Part shown: in pieces, positions 31,473 to 38,540 of the stretch
How positions within the stretch are numbered: the stretch's first letter is position 1
Layout of the letters: each line of letters starts with the position of its first letter
Assembly (NCBI RefSeq): GCF_016862795.1
Contig: NZ_BONQ01000112.1
Coordinates: 1 to 49,766 of the forward strand
DNA from: Dactylosporangium siamense
GTDB taxonomy: Bacteria; Actinomycetota; Actinomycetes; Mycobacteriales; Micromonosporaceae
Length of the DNA stretch: 49,766 nt
Reading direction: 5' to 3'
The notes under the pieces: model-generated
The model's input: only the letters and a program-made list of their open reading frames with translations
Told to the model about the DNA's origin: nothing
Database searches by the model: none
Program-made: the position numbers and the translations under genes

Positions 31473-31688
31473 ATGGACGGCGGGGCCGCCCGAGCGCGGC
31501 GCCCCACCGGCGAGGACACCGCCCTGCGGGTCGCCGTCCAGGTCATCTCCGTCACGACCCGGCGCGACGATCAGCACGCTGCCCGTCAAGGGGTACGTGG
31601 CCGGCGCCTGCAGCTGGTCGACCGACAGCCGCTACGTGGTGACCGAGATGCGGCCCCCGATGAGCCATCCTTGATCATTATCCGGTGA
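31473..31688 (+). CDS. Possible small protein or decayed gene remnant
   Basis: A 71-residue frame (MDGGAARARRPTGEDTALRV...) with an excellent ribosome-binding site (GGGGGGAGG, 31458-31466) and a GTGA overlap with the next gene, which argue that it is translated. The amino-acid sequence matches nothing I know. Another frame of the same DNA reads GACSWSTDSRYVVTE, like one blade of a TolB/PD40 beta-propeller, so this may be the end of a decayed, frameshifted gene. Low confidence in either view. Confidence 0.35.
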   Translation: MDGGAARARRPTGEDTALRVAVQVISVTTRRDDQHAARQGVRGRRLQLVDRQPLRGDRDAAPDEPSLIIIR

Positions 31689-32563
31689 CGACATTGGCGG
31701 AGCGGTATCAGGCCGGGGAGCGCCGGCAGGTCTGGGACGAACTGGTCGCCCTGGGCCCGGCGGCCTACGACGACCGGTGGCACGCGGATGCGACGGCGGT
31801 GGCGGAGGCGACCATGCAGCGGGTCGCGGCGAACATCGCCACCGTCGTCGAGCGCCTCAACCGGATGGACTACCGCTTCGCCGTGCAGTACCTGCGGAAC
31901 CAGCGGGCCGAGGAGGTGCGCTCCGGCGCCTACGAGCGGCGCCGTGCGAGGATGGTCGCCCTCGGCCTCGACCCCTCCCTGATCAAGGAACCGGTGGTGG
32001 AGGACGACCTGAACCAGTTCCACTACCGGTGGCAGCCACGCCAGGGCGCCCGCGGTGAGGGGATCGAGCGCGCGGAACGCATCTGCGGCCCGCTGCCGAT
32101 CTCCCTGCGCGCCATGTGGAGCATCGTCGGCGACGTCGCGCTGCTGGGGTCGTTCCGATCGTGGGTGCCGTCGGCGTTCGTGTTCGAGGACGAGATTCCG
32201 TGGCCGGCGCCCGGCCGCCACTCCGCGCCGCTGGATCTCAGCGACGAAGAGGCGATCTTCGCCTACTGCGTCCCCGGCACCGACGAGATCGGCAGCAGGT
32301 ACCGCGACGCCGCCGGGCGGTTCGGGGTGACCGTCGGCGCCGACGAGATCCACGGCGCCGGATACTCCGGTGGCGTCCACCAGGTCCGGATACCGGACGC
32401 CGTCGCCGACCCGGTCGTCGACGGGGTGTGGGGCCACGAGGGCATCCGGCTGGTCGAGTACCTGCGGCTGTGCTTCGAGTGGGGCGGCTTCCCCGGCTTC
32501 GCCGAAGAGGACGACGTTCCCGCGGAGATTGCCGTCCTGCGGGAGGGGCTGCTGGCCATCTGA
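31685..32563 (+). CDS. Hypothetical protein, possibly SMI1/KNR4-like
   Basis: A 292-residue soluble, acidic protein beginning at GTG 31685 (MTTLAERYQAGERRQVWDEL). The first half is helical (ATMQRVAANIATVVERLNRM). The second half has PLPISLRAMWSIVGDVALLG, an arrangement like the LP..l...y...ng motif of SMI1/KNR4 (SUKH) proteins, and ends LRLCFEWGGFPGF, also reminiscent of that group. The resemblance is by eye only. SUKH proteins often act as immunity or adaptor proteins. The start overlaps the preceding small frame as GTGA. Confidence 0.6.
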   Translation: MTTLAERYQAGERRQVWDELVALGPAAYDDRWHADATAVAEATMQRVAANIATVVERLNRMDYRFAVQYLRNQRAEEVRSGAYERRRARMVALGLDPSLIKEPVVEDDLNQFHYRWQPRQGARGEGIERAERICGPLPISLRAMWSIVGDVALLGSFRSWVPSAFVFEDEIPWPAPGRHSAPLDLSDEEAIFAYCVPGTDEIGSRYRDAAGRFGVTVGADEIHGAGYSGGVHQVRIPDAVADPVVDGVWGHEGIRLVEYLRLCFEWGGFPGFAEEDDVPAEIAVLREGLLAI

Positions 32564-32576
32564 CGCGGTCCGTAGA

Positions 32577-33527
32577 ATGCCGCGGGTGAGCACGCCTCGA
32601 ACGGCGGTGGGCAGCCTGCCGAACCTGCCCGGCGTGTACCGGTTCCGCGACGAGCGCGGACGGGTGCTGTACGTCGGCCGGGCCACCGCGCTGCGGTCCC
32701 GGGTCGGCTCCTACTGGACGAACCTGAAGGGCCGGCGGCACCTCAGCCGGATGGTGCCGCAGATCGTGCAGGTCGAGGCGGTCGTGTGCGACTCCGTCCA
32801 CGAGGCCGCCTGGCTGGAGCGCAACCTGCTGGAACGCGCCAAGCCGCGCTGGAACCGGGTCCGTGGTGGCCTCGAGGTGCCGATCTACCTGCGGATCGAC
32901 CGCAAGGGCGGGGTGCCGCGGCTGGTGGTCGACTACGGGCCGTTCGGCGCCGACCGGCCCGACGACGTGTTCGGACCGTACCTCGGCGGGACGCAGGCGC
33001 GGCTGGCCCTCGCCGGGCTGGGGCGGGTGCTGCCGCTCGGATACACCGATGAGCGGCTGACCGGCGCCGCCCGGGACATGGCCCGCATCCGGGGTGTCGA
33101 CGCGACCGACCGCGACGCGTTCCTGGCCACCACGATCGCCGCGCTGCGGCGCGAGCCGGACGCGGTCGAGGCCGTGCGCGAGCAGTTGATCCAGCACCGG
33201 GACCGGGCGTCGGCCGGCCTCGCGTTCGAGTTCGCCGAGAAGATCCAGCAGGAGATCGAGGCGATCGACTGGCTCGTCGCGGAGCAGAAGGCGACCGTCA
33301 TCACCGATCCCGACAGCGACGTGTACGGCTGGGCCGACGACCTTCTGGTCCGCTTCGAGATCCGGGGCGGGCGGCTGTCCACCTGGACGCAGCGCACCTG
33401 CCGGCAGGCCAACGCGAAGCGGTTCCTGGAGCAGACCCCGGACGGGTGGCGGCCGTTCGCGGACCGCAGCGCCGAACTCGCCAGCCGGTTGCGCGACGCA
33501 CACGAACGGAGTGTCCACAGTGGATGA
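32577..33527 (+). CDS. Short UvrC-like GIY-YIG endonuclease (Cho-like)
   Basis: A 316-residue protein matching the N-terminal part of UvrC. The GIY-YIG nuclease domain (about 15-95) has PGVYRFRDERGRVLYVGRA, the catalytic-type Arg in LRSRV and AAWLERNLLERAKPRWN. A UVR/UvrB-binding-like helical hairpin (EFAEKIQQEIEAIDWL) follows at about 220-245. The C-terminal RNase-H-like nuclease and helix-hairpin-helix domains of full UvrC (about 600 residues) are absent. The shortened layout recalls E. coli Cho, which makes only the 3' incision. ATG 32577 or GTG 32586 could be the start. The PaaK-like gene begins inside its last codons. Confidence 0.8.
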   Translation: MPRVSTPRTAVGSLPNLPGVYRFRDERGRVLYVGRATALRSRVGSYWTNLKGRRHLSRMVPQIVQVEAVVCDSVHEAAWLERNLLERAKPRWNRVRGGLEVPIYLRIDRKGGVPRLVVDYGPFGADRPDDVFGPYLGGTQARLALAGLGRVLPLGYTDERLTGAARDMARIRGVDATDRDAFLATTIAALRREPDAVEAVREQLIQHRDRASAGLAFEFAEKIQQEIEAIDWLVAEQKATVITDPDSDVYGWADDLLVRFEIRGGRLSTWTQRTCRQANAKRFLEQTPDGWRPFADRSAELASRLRDAHERSVHSG

Positions 33528-34983
33528 AAAGGTACTCGAAGGACTGCGCGACTTCTACGCCGCGCCGCTGCTCGGTGCACCGGGCGACGGTGCCGGGGCG
33601 GCGCTGCGGCTCTTCCATGACGTCGCCGCGACCGTGCCCGCGTATCAGGCGTTCCTGCGCGAACACGGGGTCGACCCGGCGGCGGTCGACTTCTCCCGGC
33701 TGCCGCTGCTGACGAAGGCCGACTACCACCGCAGATATCCGCTGCCGGAGCTGTGCCGCGGCGGGACCCTCGACGGCGCCGAGACGGTCGCGGTGTCGTC
33801 CGGGTCCTCCGGGCAGCCGACCGTGTGGCCGCGGTCGGTGCTGGACGAACTGGTCGTCGCCCGCCGGTTCGAGCAGGCCCTGGTCGGCAGCTTCCACGCC
33901 GACCGGCGGCGGACCCTGGTCGTGGTCTGCTTCGCGCTGGGCTCCTGGGTCGGCGGGATGTACACCGCCGCCGCGTGCCGCCACCTGGCCGCGAAGGGCC
34001 ACCCGATCACCGTGGCGACACCCGGCAACAACGTCGATGAGATCCTGCGGGTCGTGCAGGAGCTCGGGCCGCACTTCGAGCAGGTGGTCCTGGCCGGCTA
34101 CCCGCCGTTCGTGAAGAACGTCGTGGACGCCGGCCGGCAGCGCGGCGTGGACTGGCCCGGCTACTCGATTCGGCTCCTGCTCGCCGGTGAGGTGTTCAGC
34201 GAGGAGTGGCGCACGCTCGTCGGTGCCCGCGCCGGGATGACCGACCCGCTGTCGGACTCCGTCTCGCTCTACGGCACCGCCGACGCCGGGGTCCTCGGCA
34301 CCGAGACGCCGCTGAGCGTCGCGATCCGGCGCTTCCTCGCCGGCCGCCCCGACGTGGCCCGCGAGCTGTTCGGCGACCCGCGGCTGCCGACGCTCGTGCA
34401 GTACGACCCGGAGACCCGGTACTTCGAGACCCACGACGGGACGCTGCTGTTCACCGGCGACGGCGGGATCCCGCTGATCCGCTACCACATCGCGGATGAG
34501 GGCGGGCTGATCACGCACGACGCCCTGCTGGCGTTCTGCCGCGACCACGGCTTCGACCCGACCGCCGGTCTCGACGGCCCGGCCGCCCCGCACCTGCCGT
34601 TCGTCTGGGTCTTCGGCCGCTCGCTGTTCACGGTCTCCTACTTCGGCGCCAACATCTACCCGGAGAACGTGACGGTGGCGCTGGAACGCGACGGCATCAG
34701 CGACTGGGTGACGGGCAAGTTCGTCCTGCAGGTCGTCTCGGACAGCGACGAGGAACGCCACCTGTCCATCGTGGCCGAGCTCGCGCCCGGCGTCACCGAG
34801 GAACCCGCCCACGCACCGCTGCTGGCCGGCGCGATCCGGGCGGAGCTGGTGCGGCTCAACAGCGAGTTCGCCAACTACGTGCCGGCCGGATATCAGACAC
34901 CACGGGTGCGGCTGCGGGCCACCGGCGACCCCGACTGGTTCCCGCCGCAGGCCAAGCACCGCTACACGCGGCCCGGCCCCTGA
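33520..34983 (+). CDS. PaaK-like adenylate-forming ligase
   Basis: A 487-residue protein of the phenylacetate-CoA ligase-like AMP-forming group. Supporting motifs are the phosphate loop VAVSSGSSGQPT, SVSLYGTADAGVLG (adenine-binding region), the segment GTLLFTGDGGIPLIRYHIADEGG and SYFGANIYPENV. It would activate a carboxylic acid as an acyl-adenylate; the acid is unknown. GTG 33520 lies 8 nt after GGAG (33508-33511) and is preferred over GTG 33511. It overlaps the UvrC-like gene by 8 bp and the convergent PH-like gene by 22 bp. Confidence 0.82.
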   Translation: MDEKVLEGLRDFYAAPLLGAPGDGAGAALRLFHDVAATVPAYQAFLREHGVDPAAVDFSRLPLLTKADYHRRYPLPELCRGGTLDGAETVAVSSGSSGQPTVWPRSVLDELVVARRFEQALVGSFHADRRRTLVVVCFALGSWVGGMYTAAACRHLAAKGHPITVATPGNNVDEILRVVQELGPHFEQVVLAGYPPFVKNVVDAGRQRGVDWPGYSIRLLLAGEVFSEEWRTLVGARAGMTDPLSDSVSLYGTADAGVLGTETPLSVAIRRFLAGRPDVARELFGDPRLPTLVQYDPETRYFETHDGTLLFTGDGGIPLIRYHIADEGGLITHDALLAFCRDHGFDPTAGLDGPAAPHLPFVWVFGRSLFTVSYFGANIYPENVTVALERDGISDWVTGKFVLQVVSDSDEERHLSIVAELAPGVTEEPAHAPLLAGAIRAELVRLNSEFANYVPAGYQTPRVRLRATGDPDWFPPQAKHRYTRPGP

Positions 34984-35477
34984 ACGCGGTGCTGGATGCT
35001 CCACAGCAGCAGATCGGCGTCGCCGGCCAGGGAGTTGAACCGGATGTTGCGGCCCTTGCGGACCACCACGACGGCCCGCAGCCCGGAGCCCAGCCACACG
35101 GCCAGGTCGCCGCTGCGGGTGACGCCGATCTCGCGCACCCCGGCAACCTGATCCCACGGCACGAACCGGTCGCCGCGCGAGGTGTGGTGCAGCAGCCCGT
35201 CGTCGCTCACGTCGAACCGCTCGCCCGGCCGCAGCGCGCTCTGCGCCAACCGCACCAGGCCGAAGATCAGCGCCACCAGCCCGATGCCGAGCACGAGGCC
35301 GGGCAGCGGACTGAACCCGCCCTTCCCGGCGGCGGCGACGTACGCGACGCTGACCGTCACCCCGATCCAGGTGACCACGGCGCCGGCCGCGGTGAACCCG
35401 ATGCCCTGCCGCAGCCGCCGACCGGTGTCGACCTGGAAGGTGCGCGCGATCCGCTCGTGCTCCACGACACCTCGCAT
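34962..35477 (-). CDS. Two-TM protein with a PH-like domain
   Basis: A 171-residue protein with two membrane helices (about 27-48 and 56-78) followed by a small beta domain (85-165: ERFDVSDDGLLHHTSRGDRFVPWDQVAGV..., AVVVVRKGRNIRFN) typical of bacterial PH-like/YcxB-type domains. It is probably a membrane-bound protein with a cytoplasmic C-terminal domain. ATG 35477 gives a sensible short N-terminus; the longer open frame overlaps the next gene and lacks similarity. Its end overlaps the PaaK-like gene by 22 bp. Confidence 0.7.
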   Translation of the reverse strand: MRGVVEHERIARTFQVDTGRRLRQGIGFTAAGAVVTWIGVTVSVAYVAAAGKGGFSPLPGLVLGIGLVALIFGLVRLAQSALRPGERFDVSDDGLLHHTSRGDRFVPWDQVAGVREIGVTRSGDLAVWLGSGLRAVVVVRKGRNIRFNSLAGDADLLLWSIQHRVQGPGRV

Positions 35478-35515
35478 CGTCACCGACGTCGATGCGTCGA
35501 AGGTACCATCCGGGG

Positions 35516-36145
35516 TCAGAGGCGCACGACCACCATGTCCCACTGGCCGTTCTGGTCCTCCCACGAGGCGAGGACCGTCCCGCGTGGGGCGCGCGCCTCC
35601 TCGTCGGCGCCGAAGTAGGTGATCCCCGTGGTGCCGTCGCCGCAGCACCAGCGCAGGTGCGCGCGCAGCTCCTCGTCGACCCCGGCCTCAGCGAGCGCCT
35701 CGTCCCACTCCTCGTCGGCGTCGTCGTCGAACTCGAAGAGGTCCTTCGGGCCGTCGCCGACCTGGGTGGCGGCCCGCATCGCGTCGAAGAGCGTGCCGTC
35801 GGAGGCGAGCCGGATGTATCCGACGCGCCAGCCGTCCGGCGGCGGCAGCGGCAGGTCGCGGCCCTCGACGGGCTCATACGCCGGCGGCACGTCGAACAGG
35901 GACCCCGCCGCGTCGATGCGCAGCGGCCCCTCGTCATGCATCCCCAGGTGCATGTTGACCAGCACCTTGTCGCCGCGCAACACCGCCGGGTCGAGCCAGT
36001 CGGGGAGCCGGTCCAGCTCGGCCTCACGGATGAAGTTGCCCCACGCGAAGGTGGCGTAGGTCGCGTCCGCCGGGTAACTCGACAGCGGAGCGCCGAGCAG
36101 GACCTCGAACGCGGGCGCCAGCCGGGCGCGCCATTGCTCAGACAT
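35516..36145 (-). CDS. Hypothetical acidic protein
   Basis: A 209-residue acidic, soluble protein (MSEQWRARLAPAFEVLLGAPLSSYPADATYATFAWGN). It contains the Asp/Glu-rich run FEFDDDADEEWDEAL and single cysteines in RWCCGDG. I do not recognise a family. No signal peptide or membrane helix is present. It lies on the minus strand between the PspC gene and the PH-like gene, with 38 bp to the latter, so the two may share a transcript. Confidence 0.65.
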   Translation of the reverse strand: MSEQWRARLAPAFEVLLGAPLSSYPADATYATFAWGNFIREAELDRLPDWLDPAVLRGDKVLVNMHLGMHDEGPLRIDAAGSLFDVPPAYEPVEGRDLPLPPPDGWRVGYIRLASDGTLFDAMRAATQVGDGPKDLFEFDDDADEEWDEALAEAGVDEELRAHLRWCCGDGTTGITYFGADEEARAPRGTVLASWEDQNGQWDMVVVRL

Positions 36146-36156
36146 GCCCGCCGATC

Positions 36157-36414
36157 TTAGTCAGCGCTCTGCGCCCACACCGACGAGGGTGGCGCCACGG
36201 TCACCGGCTCGGCCGGCATGATGATCCAGAGGATCGGGTACACCAGGATCTGGCTGCCCGGGATCAGCAGCAGCACCAGGATGAACAGCAACCTCGCCGG
36301 CCACGGGTCGATGCCGAAGCGCCGTCCGAGCCCGGCACACACCCCGCCGAGCACCCGGCCCTGCGCCGGCCGGACCAGGCCCTGTTGTCGCATCGACTGG
36401 TACACGGTCTCCAT
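36157..36414 (-). CDS. PspC-domain membrane protein
   Basis: An 85-residue PspC-domain protein: GRVLGGVCAGLGRRFGIDPWPARLLFILVLLLIPGSQILVYPILWIIMPAE is the domain almost complete, with its two hydrophobic segments. PspC domains occur in phage-shock and envelope-stress responses. The start is ATG 36414, or ATG 36393, which still keeps the domain. Two inverted repeats upstream (36428-36455 and 36479-36495) are probable control elements. Confidence 0.9.
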   Translation of the reverse strand: METVYQSMRQQGLVRPAQGRVLGGVCAGLGRRFGIDPWPARLLFILVLLLIPGSQILVYPILWIIMPAEPVTVAPPSSVWAQSAD

Positions 36415-36427
36415 TGTCTCGCTCCTT

Positions 36428-36455
36428 CACGCTTGTTCGTTGTGCTTCAAGCGTG
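36428..36455. promoter_or_regulatory. 8-bp inverted repeat upstream of the PspC gene
   Basis: CACGCTTG (36428-36435) and CAAGCGTG (36448-36455) are perfect 8-bp arms around a 12-nt spacer, beginning 14 nt upstream of the PspC start. It is either an operator or a leader hairpin that could sequester the ribosome-binding site. Confidence 0.6.
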
Positions 36456-36478
36456 CGGCAGCGGGACCCCCGCCGGCA

Positions 36479-36495
36479 TCAGGGAACGCCCCTGA
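36479..36495. promoter_or_regulatory. TCAGGG-N5-CCCTGA dyad
   Basis: TCAGGG, spacer aacgc, CCCTGA: perfect 6-bp arms, between the VOC pseudogene stop (36497) and the PspC gene. It may be an operator for PspC or a short terminator for the VOC gene. Confidence 0.5.
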
Positions 36496-36496
36496 G

Positions 36497-36840
36497 TCAG
36501 CCCGGAGCGAGGAGACAGAACTCGTTGCCCTCCGGGTCGGCCATCACGGTCCACGGGACGCCGCCCTGCCCCCGCAGCCGCGCGACGAGGTCCGCCTGGT
36601 GGGCCACCGAGGTGGTGGCGAGGTCGACGTGCACCCGGTTCTTCACCGTCTTGGGTTCCGTCGAGGCGACGAGGTCGATGCAGACGGCGACGGGATCGGG
36701 GTGGACGAACCCCGGCGGCCCGAGGTTGGTCACGCCGGGCCCCTCGCTGGAGAGCTCCCAGCCCAGCGCGGAAGCCCAGAACCCGCCCAGCGCGCTGTCG
36801 TTCCGGCCTTCATGTTGATCTGTACCAGCCGCGTCGCCAT
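36497..36840 (-). pseudogene. VOC/glyoxalase-family gene with a 1-nt frameshift
   Basis: Translation from ATG 36840 gives MATRLVQINMKA, the normal start of an actinobacterial VOC protein, then runs out of frame to a stop. From about 36802 onward another frame continues the family sequence: NDSALGGFWASALGWELSSE, ...VHPDPVAVCIDLV, NRVHVDLAT, ADPEGNEFCLLAPG. Loss of one base at about 36802-36804 explains this. The rejoined protein would be about 114 residues, the normal size for a single VOC module. Either a real inactivating mutation or an assembly error. Confidence 0.8.
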
Positions 36841-36875
36841 GCCGGCGATGCTACGGCGGTGGCAGACTTCCTTGG

Positions 36876-37355
36876 GTGCCCGAGATCGTGGAGTTGCTGG
36901 CCTCGCCGTCGCACCGGTACGTGGGGCGACCCGCCGACGGCCCGTTGCCGGCGCCGGTGGGGGAGCTCGTCGAGGAGATCCGGATCAGGGCCGGCCTCGG
37001 CATCGTCGGCGACCGGTACTTCGGCAAACCCGCGCACCGGGAGGCCAGCGTGACCGTCATCACGCGCGAGTCGTTGCCGGCCGGGGCGGGCCTCGCCGCG
37101 GTGCGCCGCAACATCCTGGTCGCCGGGATCGCCGTCGACGACCTCGTGGGCGCGGTGCTGATCCTGGACTCCGGCGATGGCCCGGTCCGGCTGCGGGTCC
37201 GGCGGGCGGCGCACCCGTGCGCGTGGATGGACGTGACCGTCGGCCCGGGCGCGTGGAAGGCGTTGCGCGGCAAGGGCGGCGTGCGCTGCGAACCGCTCGA
37301 CGACGGCGTCCTGCGCCTCGGCCCGGTGACCGCGACCGTCACGGCCGCCGCGTGA
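36876..37355 (+). CDS. MOSC-domain-like protein
   Basis: A 159-residue protein starting at GTG 36876 (PEIVELLASPSHRYVGRPADGP). MOSC hallmarks are present: GDRYFGKPAHREASVTVITRESL, AVRRNILVAGI and the conserved cysteine in AAHPCAWMD. MOSC domains handle sulfur or molybdenum-cofactor transfer; stand-alone ones detoxify N-hydroxylated compounds. It is a single-domain form with no YiiM-type extension. Its last codons and stop are repeated just downstream (37334-37435). Confidence 0.8.
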   Translation: MPEIVELLASPSHRYVGRPADGPLPAPVGELVEEIRIRAGLGIVGDRYFGKPAHREASVTVITRESLPAGAGLAAVRRNILVAGIAVDDLVGAVLILDSGDGPVRLRVRRAAHPCAWMDVTVGPGAWKALRGKGGVRCEPLDDGVLRLGPVTATVTAAA

Positions 37356-37435
37356 CCGGGACCGTCACGGCCGCCGCGGGAGCACGGCGGGCGCGGCCGC
37401 CGCGGGAGCGTGAGCCCTCACGGCCACCGCGTGAC
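37334..37435. repeat. Repeats of the MOSC gene 3' end
   Basis: GACCGTCACGGCCGCCGCG occurs perfectly at 37334-37352 (the last MOSC codons) and 37360-37378. A partial copy (GCGGCCGCCGCGGGAGC) is at 37392-37408. A further copy matching 19 of 21 bases (CCTCACGGCCACCGCGTGACC) is at 37415-37435, inside the convergent PLP-enzyme gene end. A short hairpin CGTGAG-cc-CTCACG (37409-37422) covers that gene's stop and may act in termination. Confidence 0.8.
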
Positions 37436-38461
37436 CTCGATGCCCTTGGCGTGCAGCCACTCGTCGTTGTAGTACGTGTCCCGGTACGGTTCATCGCCGT
37501 CGCAGATCAGGGTCGCGACCGTGCCGTGTTCGCCGCGTGCCCGCATCCGGGACACCAGATGCATGGCGCCCCACAGGTTCGCGCCCGTCGACGGGCCGGC
37601 CCGCCAGCCGTGCTCGTCGGCCAGGTGGCGCATCGCGGCCACGCTCGCCCCGTCGGCGACCGGGATCACCAGGTCGATGACGGCCGGCAGGAACCCGGGC
37701 TCGGTGCGCGGCCGGCCGATACCCTCGATGCGCGACGGCATGCCGGTCGCGTATCCGGGATCCCCGGTGACCCAGCCCGGGAAGTACGCGGAGTGCTCGG
37801 GATCGACGACGGCGAGCCGGGTCGGCAACCCGTGGAAGCGCGCGTGCCGGCCGATCGCCGCCGAGGTGGCGCCCGTGCCCGCGCCGGTCACGACCCAGTC
37901 GGGCGGCGTCCCGGTCGCCGCGGTGACCTGCCGGACCAGCGTCGCGGCCAGCCCGGAGGGGTCGCGCCAGTCCTCGGACCGCGCCGCCCACGCGAAGTGG
38001 TCCAGCAGGTGCGTGCCGGGCTCCTGCGCCAGCCGGCGCGCCTCCTCGTAGATGCCCAGCGGCGGGTCGAACGGGTGGCAACGGCCGCCGTACGCCGAGA
38101 TCCTGGCGCGCTTCGCCGGTGCGGTGCGACCGGGAACGACCGCGACGAACGGCAGCCCGAGCAGTCCGGCGAGCCGGGCGGCGGCGACCGCGCCGTTGCC
38201 GGCGGTGGCGTCGATGAGCGTGGTCCCCGCGCCGATCCAGCCGCTCGCGATCGCGTGCTCGAACGACCGGCGGACCGTGCCGTCCTTCACGCTGCCCGTC
38301 GGCCCGTGCGAGTGGTCCTGCAGCAGCAGCGAGATGCCCCACTCCGGCGGCAACGGATAGTGCCGTAGGGGAGGACCGGCAACAGGCGCCCGCAGCGCGG
38401 CGAGCGCGTCCACGGCCCAGCGCCGCTCCCGCGCGGCCGCCGGCAGATCGTCGTGCATCAT
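37418..38461 (-). CDS. PLP-dependent cysteine synthase-fold enzyme (Cds1-like cysteine desulfhydrase)
   Basis: A 347-residue fold-type II PLP enzyme. The Schiff-base Lys59 lies in HGPTGSVKDG, the substrate loop is DATAGNGAVAAARLAGLLG, and the phosphate-binding loop is VTGAGTGATSAAIG. The C-terminal CDGDEPYRDTYYNDEWL is characteristic of the mycobacterial Cds1 type, which releases H2S from cysteine. ATG 38461 and ATG 38458 are adjacent; either could be used. The open frame upstream runs into a copy of the chemoreceptor gene end and is not coding. The exact reaction needs assay; the fold is certain. Confidence 0.85.
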   Translation of the reverse strand: MMHDDLPAAARERRWAVDALAALRAPVAGPPLRHYPLPPEWGISLLLQDHSHGPTGSVKDGTVRRSFEHAIASGWIGAGTTLIDATAGNGAVAAARLAGLLGLPFVAVVPGRTAPAKRARISAYGGRCHPFDPPLGIYEEARRLAQEPGTHLLDHFAWAARSEDWRDPSGLAATLVRQVTAATGTPPDWVVTGAGTGATSAAIGRHARFHGLPTRLAVVDPEHSAYFPGWVTGDPGYATGMPSRIEGIGRPRTEPGFLPAVIDLVIPVADGASVAAMRHLADEHGWRAGPSTGANLWGAMHLVSRMRARGEHGTVATLICDGDEPYRDTYYNDEWLHAKGIEVTRWP

Positions 38462-38477
38462 GGCAGTCTGCCACGGG

Positions 38478-38507
38478 TCACACCCGGAACCGGCCGACCA
38501 GGCGGTG
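38478..38507. repeat. Copy of the chemoreceptor gene 3' end
   Basis: On the minus strand this 30-bp stretch encodes HRLVGRFRV followed by TGA. It nearly matches the true chemoreceptor end [12 protein letters not shown] at 38541-38570, 63 bp away. It lies in the leader of the PLP-enzyme gene. It is either a duplication or the last codons of a lost paralogous chemoreceptor gene. Confidence 0.8.
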
Positions 38508-38540
38508 CCCGCGAGCATGTCCGGCCGGCACCCGAGGCCC

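Noticed and set aside
33301-36027. A 908-codon open frame on the minus strand
   Set aside because: Arg/Gly/Ala/Pro-rich composition with no domains; it is a frame left open by high GC across the PaaK-like and neighbouring genes, which have clear motifs.
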